Positions 6,264-11,726 of a DNA stretch of 11,726 nucleotides are shown piece by piece. Each line of letters opens with the position of its first letter. Position 1 is the stretch's first letter. This DNA is from Devosia sp. (GTDB taxonomy: Bacteria > Pseudomonadota > Alphaproteobacteria > Rhizobiales > Devosiaceae), in NCBI GenBank assembly GCA_028290225.1, contig JAQGKH010000017.1, positions 1-11,726 of the forward strand, in the 5' to 3' direction. The notes beneath the pieces were generated by a model. It was not told the DNA's origin. It saw only the letters and a list, made by a program, of their open reading frames with translations, and ran no database searches. The position numbers and the translations under genes are program-made.

Positions 6264-7347
6264 CCTGCCCACGGGCTTTGCGCGCCATCATCGTCGTGAT
6301 CACGTTTGCCGTATAGTCCACCACGGGAACGATGCGGGCATAGTTGAGCCGGGTGGGGCCGATCACGCCCAGGACGCCCACCACCTTGTCATTGGCATCC
6401 TTATAGGGGCTTAGGATCACCGAAGATCCCGACAAGGAAAACAGCTTGTTCTCTGAGCCGATAAAGATGCGCACGCCCTGCGCGTTTTCGGCATCCCCCA
6501 GCAGTTCCAGCAAGCCGTCCTTGCTTTCCAGCTCATCGAACAGCTGGCGCATCCGGGCCATGTCTTCCGATGCCATGGCGTCATTGATCAGATTGGCGCG
6601 GCCGCGCACGATCACCGTGGGCCCCGCCGCCGATGATGGCTGGCTGAGGGTGGCAATCCCCGTTTCCACCAGCTTTTGCGTCAGCTCGTCCAGTTCCGCC
6701 CGCTGCTCGGCCCGTTGTTCGCTCAGCGTCTTGCGGGCCTCGGCAATGGTGCGGCCCACCACATGATGGGCCAGGTAATTGCTGGCCTGCTGCAGGGCAC
6801 TGGCAGTCAGTCCGGCGGGCAGCGCCATGATGCGGTTTTCCACCTGCCCGTCCTCGCCCACGAGGATCGCCATGGCCCGCGCGGCATCGAGCCGCACGAA
6901 TTCGATATGCTTGAGCACCATGTCGGCCTTGGTGGCGATCACCACGCCCGCGCCCTGGCTCAAGCCCGACAGCAGCTGGCTCGCTTCGGCCAGCAGGTCC
7001 TCGACCTTGCCCCCTTCAGCGGTTTCGGCGATGTGCTGGGCGATATGGATGCGCTCTCGTTCATCCACCGCACCTACTTCCAGCATGGCATCCACGAAAA
7101 AGCGCAGGCCTTCCTGCGTGGGGGCTCGGCCGGCCGAAACATGGGGCGCGGCGATCAGCCCGAGTTCCTCCAGATCCGCCATGACATTGCGCACTGAAGC
7201 GGGGGACAGCCCCAGTTGCAGCATCCGGCTCAGATCGCGCGAGCCCACCGGCATGCCGGTATCGAGATAGCGCTCCACCAGGTGCCGGAAAATGTCCTGG
7301 CTGCGGGTGTTGAGGACGGCAAGAAAGTCTTCGGGTGGCTTGACCAT
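6259..7347 (-). CDS. hrcA: HrcA heat-inducible transcription repressor
   Basis: Repressor that binds CIRCE inverted repeats and needs GroEL for activity; in alphaproteobacteria it mainly controls groESL. The protein has 362 residues, the usual length. The N-terminal winged helix (about 10-90) includes RSQDIFRHLVERYL, PVGSRDLSR and the recognition region SPASVRNVMADLEELGLI (48-65), then SAGRAPTQEGLRFFVD. The GAF-like and dimerisation parts follow, ending with the conserved GVLGVIGPTRLNYARIVPVVDYTA-type block. The ATG at 7347 gives the expected N-terminus but has no good ribosome site (TGAACTGAAATC before it), so translation may be weak. grpE follows, and rph is divergent with 143 bp between them. 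I find no CIRCE in that gap or elsewhere in the window, so autoregulation is not evident. Confidence 0.97.
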   Translation of the reverse strand: MVKPPEDFLAVLNTRSQDIFRHLVERYLDTGMPVGSRDLSRMLQLGLSPASVRNVMADLEELGLIAAPHVSAGRAPTQEGLRFFVDAMLEVGAVDERERIHIAQHIAETAEGGKVEDLLAEASQLLSGLSQGAGVVIATKADMVLKHIEFVRLDAARAMAILVGEDGQVENRIMALPAGLTASALQQASNYLAHHVVGRTIAEARKTLSEQRAEQRAELDELTQKLVETGIATLSQPSSAAGPTVIVRGRANLINDAMASEDMARMRQLFDELESKDGLLELLGDAENAQGVRIFIGSENKLFSLSGSSVILSPYKDANDKVVGVLGVIGPTRLNYARIVPVVDYTANVITTMMARKARGQG

Positions 7348-7384
7348 GATTTCAGTTCAAATTGTCCGCTTTAACCCTGACCCC

Positions 7385-7414
7385 CATTTAAGGGCATTGC
7401 AGCCATTCGCCAAG
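7385..7414 (-). promoter_or_regulatory. Candidate promoter of hrcA
   Basis: On the minus strand, CTTGGC (7414-7409) and TAAAT (7390-7386) lie 18 bases apart, the same geometry as the dnaK promoter, with CCT before the -10. Read as a sigma-70 promoter, TTGGCG-N17-TAAATG is also possible but poor. It would give a leader of about 30 nt for hrcA. Tentative. Confidence 0.38.
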
Positions 7415-7446
7415 CCAGCCCGGCTTGTGAGTGCCCGCGAGGAGGG

Positions 7447-7462
7447 TTAAGACGCGGTTAAC
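7447..7462. promoter_or_regulatory. CtrA-type binding site between hrcA and rph
   Basis: TTAAGACGCGGTTAAC is a perfect match to the CtrA consensus TTAA-N7-TTAAC, the binding site of the master cell-cycle response regulator in alphaproteobacteria. It is intergenic, 29 bases before the rph ATG. It overlaps the -10 region of a weak possible rph promoter (TTGTGA at 7425-7430, then 17 bases, TAAGAC at 7448-7453), which would suggest repression. Full boxes should be rare by chance at this GC content. Binding itself is inferred. Confidence 0.6.
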
Positions 7463-7490
7463 AGCTTTTTCTATGCCAAGGTGATTGCCC

Positions 7491-8207
7491 ATGCGGCCTT
7501 CCGGACGCGAGCCCAATCAGATGCGCGCGATTTCAATCGAGCGCAATGTCTCGCTTAAAGCCGAAGGATCGTGCCTCGTTTCCTTTGGCGATACCAAGGT
7601 GCTGGTCACCGCTTCGGTGGAAACCAGCCTGCCGGGCTGGTTGCGCGGCAAGGGGCAGGGCTGGGTGACCGCCGAATACGGCATGCTGCCCCGCGCCACG
7701 GGGTCGCGCACCCGCCGCGAAGCCACCGCCGGCAAGCAATCGGGCCGTACCCAGGAAATCCAGCGCCTGATCGGCCGCTCGCTGCGCGCCGTGGTTGATC
7801 TGCCCATGCTGGGCGAAAACCAGGTCACGCTTGATTGCGACGTGCTCGAGGCCGATGGCGGCACCCGCACCGCCGCCATTACCGGCGCTTATGTGGCGCT
7901 GGCCGATGCGCTGCGCTGGATGGATGAGCGCAAGCTCACCCGCGGTCCGGCGCTGCGTGATTCGGTGGCCGCCGTGTCCTGCGGCATTTATCGGGGCACC
8001 CCGGTGCTTGATCTGGATTACCTTGAAGACGTCGAGGCCCACACCGACGCCAATTTCGTCATGACCGGCTCGGGCAAGTTCGTGGAAATCCAGGGCACCG
8101 CCGAAGGCGCCCCATTCAGCCGCGATGAACTCGATCAGCTTATGAGCTTGGCCGAAACCGGCATCGGCCAATTGTCCCAGCTTCAGGCGGCGGCGCTTTC
8201 GGCATGA
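7491..8207 (+). CDS. rph: Ribonuclease PH
   Basis: Phosphorolytic 3'-5' exoribonuclease that trims tRNA 3' ends using inorganic phosphate and forms a hexamer in the cytoplasm. The 238-residue protein has normal length and full motifs: MRPSGR at the N-terminus, GRTQEIQRLIGRSLRA (85-100) with phosphate-binding Arg86, GGTR (123-126), and the catalytic/metal aspartates in LEDVEAHTD (Asp180, Asp186). The ATG at 7491 is chosen because it gives the canonical MRPSGR start and AAGG lies 9 bases upstream; a TTG two codons earlier is unlikely. It is divergent from hrcA, with a CtrA-type box in the gap, and is probably the first gene of the rightward cluster. Its stop overlaps the start of a 56-codon frame (ATGA at 8204-8207). 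Unlike the truncated E. coli K-12 gene, this copy looks intact. Confidence 0.98.
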   Translation: MRPSGREPNQMRAISIERNVSLKAEGSCLVSFGDTKVLVTASVETSLPGWLRGKGQGWVTAEYGMLPRATGSRTRREATAGKQSGRTQEIQRLIGRSLRAVVDLPMLGENQVTLDCDVLEADGGTRTAAITGAYVALADALRWMDERKLTRGPALRDSVAAVSCGIYRGTPVLDLDYLEDVEAHTDANFVMTGSGKFVEIQGTAEGAPFSRDELDQLMSLAETGIGQLSQLQAAALSA

Positions 8208-8374
8208 ACCTGTTCACCCGCAAGAAAAGCCCGGCCGCCCCCATTGCCATGCCGGCTGCGCCACGCAGCCAGCCCGGCTCGGCTTGTCCCATCTGGCACG
8301 ATGTCGCGCGCGCTCTCGAGCAATCGAGCCGGGCAGCGCCGCGGGGAAAGACGCGGGGAGGCAACGCCAAATGA
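8204..8374 (+). CDS. Possible small protein of 56 residues coupled to rph and rdgB
   Basis: A short frame, not matching any family I know, fills the rph-rdgB gap exactly. Its ATG overlaps the rph stop (ATGA, 8204-8207) and its TGA overlaps the rdgB ATG (8371-8374). The product begins MNLFTRKKSPAAP and is very basic and rich in Ala, Pro, Arg and Ser. It has one central cysteine (ACPIWHD) and one possible amphipathic stretch (WHDVARALEQSS); no signal peptide or membrane segment is seen. By hand count 43 of 56 codons end in G or C, consistent with coding in this genome. No strong ribosome site precedes it, so it would depend on coupling to rph. It could instead be a spacer open by chance, or serve only to carry ribosomes to rdgB. 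Confidence 0.5.
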   Translation: MNLFTRKKSPAAPIAMPAAPRSQPGSACPIWHDVARALEQSSRAAPRGKTRGGNAK

Positions 8375-9018
8375 GCGCGATACCCCGCCTGCGCGCCGGC
8401 GACCGCCTGGTGCTTGCCTCCCATAACGGGGGCAAGCTCGCCGAATTCCGCGAACTCTTTGCCCCATTTGGTCTCCACATCGTTTCGGCCGCCGAACTCG
8501 GCCTGCCCGAGCCCGAGGAAACCGGCGCCACCTTCGCCCAAAACGCCCGCATCAAGGCTCATGTGGCAGCCAGGGCCGCCGACATGCTGGCCTTGTCCGA
8601 CGATTCAGGCCTTTGCGTCGACGCCCTGGGTGGCGATCCCGGCGTTTACACCGCCAATTGGGCCGGTCCTAATCGCGACTACAATCATGGCATGAAGCGC
8701 ATCGAGGATGCACTGGGTGCGGCCAACGCCACCACGCCGGGCCAGCGCCACGGCTCCTTCCATGCCACGCTCTGTCTCGCCCATCCCGATGGCCGCGATG
8801 TCCTTTACCAGGGCGAAATCGAAGGTACCCTGGTGTGGCCGCCGCGCGGCGATATCGGCTTCGGCTTTGATCCCGTATTCATGCCCGAGGGCTTCGATGT
8901 CACCTTCGGCGAAATGCCCAGCCACATGAAGCATGGCTGGGCGCCTGGACAAACCGGCCTGTCGCACCGTGCCCGCGCTTTCGCCAAATTCGTCGAGGGC
9001 CAAATTGAGCAGGCGTGA
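8371..9018 (+). CDS. rdgB: RdgB/HAM1 non-canonical purine NTP pyrophosphatase
   Basis: Hydrolyses dITP, ITP and XTP to monophosphates, keeping deaminated purines out of DNA and RNA. The 215-residue protein shows the HAM1 motifs: the nucleotide-binding SHNGGK (17-22), ETGATFAQNA (50-59), SDDSGLCVDAL (76-86) with the metal-binding and catalytic aspartates, GFGFDPVF (163-170) and LSHRARAF (197-204). An open frame reaches back to 8284, but the ATG at 8371 fits: GGAGG lies 9 bases before it and the protein then starts a few residues before the first beta strand. Its start overlaps the stop of the small frame upstream, and its TGA overlaps a GTG at 9015. It belongs to the tightly packed rph cluster, as is common in alphaproteobacteria. 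Confidence 0.97.
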   Translation: MSAIPRLRAGDRLVLASHNGGKLAEFRELFAPFGLHIVSAAELGLPEPEETGATFAQNARIKAHVAARAADMLALSDDSGLCVDALGGDPGVYTANWAGPNRDYNHGMKRIEDALGAANATTPGQRHGSFHATLCLAHPDGRDVLYQGEIEGTLVWPPRGDIGFGFDPVFMPEGFDVTFGEMPSHMKHGWAPGQTGLSHRARAFAKFVEGQIEQA

Positions 9019-9038
9019 TCATTCAGGCGAGGCCCCGC

Positions 9039-10199
9039 ATGACCCTTGCTAGCCGCAACGATCTTTTCGGCGTCTACGTGCATTGGCCGTTCTGCGCCGC
9101 CAAATGCCCCTACTGCGATTTCAACTCGCATGTGCATCGCGGGCCGCTCGATGAGCAGGGCTTTGTTGCCGCCTATCAGCGCGAAATTGCCCACACCGCC
9201 AGTCTCACCCCGGGACGGGTCGTGCAGTCGATCTTTTTTGGCGGCGGCACGCCATCGCTGATGAGCCCTTGGGCGGTCGGCACCATCCTCGACACGATCG
9301 CCGCCCATTGGACGGTGGAGCCGGGCGCCGAGATCACACTCGAAGCCAACCCCACCAGCGTCGAGGTCGACCGCTTCAAGGGCTTCCGCGCCGCCGGCAT
9401 CAACCGCGTTTCGCTGGGCGTGCAATCGCTGCGCGACAAGCCCCTGGCTGACCTGGGCCGCCGCCACAGCGTGGATGAAGCGGTCAGGGCCGTGCGCATC
9501 GCCCAATCCATCTTCGAGCGCTCGAGCTTTGATCTGATCTATGCCCGCCCGCACCAGACGCTGGAGGATTGGGAAGACGAGCTCAAGGAAGGCCTGTGGC
9601 TCGCGCGCGGTCATATCTCGCTCTACCAGCTGACCATCGAGCAGGGCACGCGCTATTTCGACCTGCACCGCGCCGGCAAGCTCCAGATGCCCGACGAGGA
9701 CCTGTCCGCCGATTTCTACGAGCTCACCCAGGAGCTGACCGCTGCAGCCGGCTTGCCGGCCTACGAGATTTCCAATCACGCCCGGCCGGGCCAGGAAAGC
9801 CAGCATAACCTGCTCTATTGGCGCTATGGCGAATATGCCGGCATCGGGCCCGGCGCCCATGGCCGGCTCCTGATCAACAATCAGCGCCACGCCACCGCCG
9901 CCGAAAAACTGCCCTTCGAGTGGCAAAAAAAGGTCGCGGCCCAGGGCCATGGCCTTGTCACCGATGACGTCCTGACCTGGGAAGAGCAGGGCGACGAGTT
10001 CCTGGTCATGGGCCTGCGCTTGAAGGAAGGCATCTCGCCCCAGCGCTTCACCGCGCTTTCCGGCCGCCGGATCAGTGCGCGCCAGATCGAGGATCTAAAG
10101 GGCTATGGCTTTGTGGAAACCCTGCCCAACGGCAATATCCGCGTCACCGATCGTGGCTGGCCGGTGCTCGACGCCGTCGTGGCCGATCTGGCGGCTTAG
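9039..10199 (+). CDS. hemW: HemW, radical-SAM haem chaperone-like protein
   Basis: Radical SAM protein once labelled coproporphyrinogen III oxidase; characterised HemW proteins bind haem and deliver it to apoproteins. The 386-residue protein has the 4Fe-4S motif CxxxCxxC at Cys19, Cys23 and Cys26, followed by DF where HemN has a further cysteine, a HemW rather than HemN trait. It also has GGGTPS (68-73), the conserved EANPTSVE and RVSLGVQSL blocks, and the HemW heme-binding signature HNLLYW (256-261). I chose the ATG at 9039, which has GAGG 6 bases upstream. A GTG at 9015 overlapping the rdgB stop would add eight residues (MIIQARPR) and is possible. It is probably co-transcribed with rdgB. 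Identity as HemW is secure; haem transfer in this species is inferred from the family. Confidence 0.96.
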   Translation: MTLASRNDLFGVYVHWPFCAAKCPYCDFNSHVHRGPLDEQGFVAAYQREIAHTASLTPGRVVQSIFFGGGTPSLMSPWAVGTILDTIAAHWTVEPGAEITLEANPTSVEVDRFKGFRAAGINRVSLGVQSLRDKPLADLGRRHSVDEAVRAVRIAQSIFERSSFDLIYARPHQTLEDWEDELKEGLWLARGHISLYQLTIEQGTRYFDLHRAGKLQMPDEDLSADFYELTQELTAAAGLPAYEISNHARPGQESQHNLLYWRYGEYAGIGPGAHGRLLINNQRHATAAEKLPFEWQKKVAAQGHGLVTDDVLTWEEQGDEFLVMGLRLKEGISPQRFTALSGRRISARQIEDLKGYGFVETLPNGNIRVTDRGWPVLDAVVADLAA

Positions 10200-10238
10200 C
10201 GATTTCGGGACTCCTCGCCCCGTGCTAGCCTTGCGCTC

Positions 10239-11120
10239 ATGAACCCTAGCTTCTTTATTGCCGGCACCAGGCTGGAAGCGCCGCCCCTGGCGCCGGGCCT
10301 TTACGTGGTCGCCACCCCCATCGGCAATCTGCGCGACATCACCATCCGCGCGCTCGAAACCCTGGCCGCCGCCTCCGCCGTGCTGTGCGAGGATACCCGC
10401 ATGTCGGCGCGCCTGCTGGATCACTACGGCATCAAGACGCGCCGGGTGGCCCTGCACGAGCACAACGAGCGGGCCAAGGCCGATGACATCGTCGGGCGCG
10501 TCGCCGCCGGCGAAGCGCTGGCGCTGATTTCCGATGCCGGCACGCCCTTGCTCTCCGATCCCGGCTTTCCCTTGATCCGGGCCCTGGCAGCAGCCGGCTT
10601 GCCTGTGTTCGGCGTGCCCGGGGCTTCCGCTCTGCTGTCGGCGCTGGTCGTTGCCGGCCTTCCCACCGATGCCTTCGCCTTTCACGGCTTTTTGCCTCCC
10701 AAGGCGGGGGCGCGGACCACCGCCTTGCGCGCCCTCAAGGTTTCACGTGAAACTCTGGTGTTCTACGAGTCCCCTCGCCGTCTGGCTGATACCCTCGCCG
10801 GTATGGCCGAAGTGCTCGGGGGTGAGCGTCACGCAGCGGTAGCGCTGGAACTCACCAAACGCTTCGAGCGCGTGCAACGCGGCACGCTCGCCGAACTGGC
10901 CGCAAGCTTCGCCGAGGGTGACACCAAAGGGGAGGCGGTGATCGTCGTCGCTGGCGCCGCCGAACCCGCCGCCCCGGCAGCAGCCGATTGGCAGGCGGCG
11001 CTGCACGCGGCAATGGCGGAACAGCCGCTGCGGGCAGCGGTGGATGCCGTATCAGCCCAGTTCGGCCTCAAGCGCAAGGAAGTCTACGATGCCGCCCTCG
11101 CGCGCAAGCAAGCCGACTGA
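10239..11120 (+). CDS. rsmI: 16S rRNA 2'-O-methyltransferase RsmI
   Basis: SAM-dependent tetrapyrrole-methylase-fold enzyme that methylates the ribose of C1402 in the 16S rRNA decoding centre. The 293-residue protein has the expected motifs: GLYVVATPIGNLRDIT (20-35), CEDTR (50-54), HEHNE, SDAGTPLLSDPGFPLI (98-113), VPGASALLSAL and FYESPRRL. The C-terminal end carries a helical segment with FGLKRKEVYDAAL, normal for RsmI. The ATG at 10239 gives the family's N-terminus (short lead, then APPLAPGLYVVATPIGN) but lacks a clear ribosome site; 39 bp separate it from hemW. Oddity: codons 168-172 (V-S-R-E-T) embed a perfect 14-bp palindrome matching the parS core, using TCA for serine, unusual in such GC-rich coding sequence. 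Its last 32 bases overlap the yraN start. Confidence 0.98.
   Translation: MNPSFFIAGTRLEAPPLAPGLYVVATPIGNLRDITIRALETLAAASAVLCEDTRMSARLLDHYGIKTRRVALHEHNERAKADDIVGRVAAGEALALISDAGTPLLSDPGFPLIRALAAAGLPVFGVPGASALLSALVVAGLPTDAFAFHGFLPPKAGARTTALRALKVSRETLVFYESPRRLADTLAGMAEVLGGERHAAVALELTKRFERVQRGTLAELAASFAEGDTKGEAVIVVAGAAEPAAPAAADWQAALHAAMAEQPLRAAVDAVSAQFGLKRKEVYDAALARKQAD
10739..10754. promoter_or_regulatory. parS-like ParB-binding palindrome inside rsmI
   Basis: The 16 bases GGTTTCACGTGAAACT contain the perfect palindrome GTTTCACGTGAAAC (10740-10753), identical to the core of the widely conserved parS site. They match TGTTTCACGTGAAACA at 14 of 16 positions, differing only at both ends. Chromosomal parS sites often lie within genes near the replication origin. 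The match is direct; function as a centromere is an inference from the family. Confidence 0.78.
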
Positions 11121-11490
11121 ACCCCGGCCCAGCCGCGCCCGTCAACGCGCCCACCGCGGTGGGGAGCGCGCCGAAGCCCTGGCGGCGCTATACCTCCGCC
11201 TCAAGTTCTATCGCATCCTGGAGCGCCGCTTCAAAACGCCTGTTGGCGAGATCGACCTCATCGCTGAACGCTGGGGCACCACCGTGTTCGTGGAGGTCAA
11301 GGCGCGCTCGGCCATGCGCCAGCAGCCCCAGGCTCTCGCGCAGGTCAACCAGGTGCGCATCAGCCGTGCCGCCGCCTTTTGGCTGGCCCGTCATCCCGCG
11401 CGTGCCCACACCAGCCTGCGCTTTGACGTGATTTTCCTTGCGCCCCGGCACTGGCCGCGCCATCACATCAACGCTTTCGACGCTCCCTAG
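11089..11490 (+). CDS. yraN: YraN (UPF0102) nuclease-fold protein
   Basis: Small protein of the UPF0102 family, with an endonuclease-like fold and no firmly established role; it is commonly encoded next to rsmI. The 133-residue product has an Arg-rich N-terminus, then the family core: RGGERAEALAALYLRLK, FKTPVGEIDLIA (49-59, Asp56), and FVEVKAR (67-73, Glu69 and Lys71), resembling the D...ExK metal site of Holliday-junction resolvase-like nucleases. I start it at the ATG at 11089, inside the 3' end of rsmI, because AAGGA lies 8 bases before it and the length suits the family. The only ATG-type alternative, further upstream, adds 15 residues of rsmI-overlapping sequence. The stop is followed at once by gshB, whose ribosome site overlaps it. 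Confidence 0.92.
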   Translation: MPPSRASKPTEPRPSRARQRAHRGGERAEALAALYLRLKFYRILERRFKTPVGEIDLIAERWGTTVFVEVKARSAMRQQPQALAQVNQVRISRAAAFWLARHPARAHTSLRFDVIFLAPRHWPRHHINAFDAP

Positions 11491-11499
11491 GATCAGTTC

Positions 11500-11726
11500 A
11501 TGTCGCTCAAGATCGCCGTCCAGATGGACCCCATCGCCTCCATCAACCCCTTGGGCGATTCCACTTTTGCCATGATGCTGGAAGCCCAGGCACGCGGTCA
11601 CAAGCTGACCTACTACACCCCCGACACCCTGGCTTTGCGCGGCAACACCGTTTCGGCGCTGGCAGCGCCGATCACCGTCACCGACAAGCCCAAGGGCGAG
11701 CACTTCGCTCTCGGGGCCTTCAGCCG
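11500..11726 (+). CDS. gshB: Glutathione synthetase, 5' part, cut by the window edge
   Basis: ATP-grasp enzyme that joins gamma-glutamylcysteine and glycine to make glutathione. About 75 codons are visible and match the GshB N-terminal domain: MSLKIAVQMDPIASINPLGD at the start, then DSTFAMMLEAQARGH (20-34) and YYTPDTLALRG (38-48). The ATP-grasp domain lies beyond the window. The ATG at 11500 has AGGA 7 bases upstream, overlapping the yraN stop, so gshB is likely translated from the same mRNA. The rsmI-yraN-gshB order is a recurring proteobacterial arrangement. Confidence 0.96.
   Translation, partial: MSLKIAVQMDPIASINPLGDSTFAMMLEAQARGHKLTYYTPDTLALRGNTVSALAAPITVTDKPKGEHFALGAFS

Noticed and set aside
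7424..7440. GTGAGTGCC near rph as a half CIRCE
   Set aside because: Only GAGTGC matches and there is no GCACTC arm at the required distance.
8140..8562. Minus-strand frames over the rph-rdgB junction
   Set aside because: Considered as the content of the gap, but they extend deep into rph and rdgB. The plus-strand 56-codon frame fits the gap exactly and is the better candidate.
8805..9950. 381-codon open frame on the minus strand opposite rdgB and hemW
   Set aside because: Antisense shadow crossing a gene junction; the plus-strand genes have intact catalytic motifs.
7348..10754. Replication origin proper
   Set aside because: Despite the parS-like and CtrA-type sites, I saw no DnaA boxes of the TTATCCACA type and no AT-rich unwinding region, so the origin itself is not in this window.

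Overview
The window is high-GC chromosomal DNA from an alphaproteobacterium, most likely of the order Hyphomicrobiales. Devosiaceae-like is my best guess, but the sequence alone does not fix the family. The evidence is the gene set and order (hrcA-grpE divergent from rph-rdgB-hemW), the alphaproteobacterial character of the proteins, a strong sigma-32 type promoter before dnaK, and a CtrA-type box. I see no tRNA, rRNA, transposon, phage gene or CRISPR array. Almost every gene is conserved housekeeping, so the interest lies in regulatory and chromosome-organisation signals and in a few small genes.

Layout. Minus strand: 5' part of dnaJ (1-248), a 245-bp gap with a terminator and a parS-like palindrome, dnaK (494-2398), its heat-shock promoter (about 2515-2544), and a small secreted protein of unknown function (2617-2946). 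Plus strand: a fused pabB-pabC folate gene (3060-4862) that overlaps a nicotinamidase gene pncA (4859-5494) by ATGA. Minus strand again: grpE (5614-6195) and hrcA (6259-7347). Plus strand from 7491 to the end: rph, an unannotated 56-codon reading frame, rdgB, hemW, rsmI, yraN and the start of gshB, tightly packed and probably one or two transcription units.

How the genes fit together. HrcA, GrpE, DnaK and DnaJ lie on one strand in the classical order of the hrcA-grpE-dnaK-dnaJ operon. A roughly 3.2-kb stretch carrying a secreted protein plus folate and NAD genes is inserted between grpE and dnaK. Each chaperone gene appears to have its own promoter. Four candidate promoters share one geometry (CTTGAA-like box, 18 bases, TATAT-like box): strong for dnaK, weaker for grpE, hrcA and dnaJ. 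No CIRCE operator is visible, so HrcA itself probably acts elsewhere, for example on groESL. The rightward cluster combines RNA 3'-end processing (Rph), nucleotide-pool cleaning (RdgB), haem or radical-SAM chemistry (HemW), 16S rRNA methylation (RsmI), a nuclease-fold protein (YraN) and glutathione synthesis (GshB).

The most notable non-gene signals are a perfect 14-bp palindrome GTTTCACGTGAAAC inside rsmI, which matches the core of the ParB-binding site parS, a near-match 10.3 kb away in the dnaK-dnaJ gap, and a perfect TTAA-N7-TTAAC CtrA box between hrcA and rph. Together they suggest an origin-proximal region under cell-cycle control.
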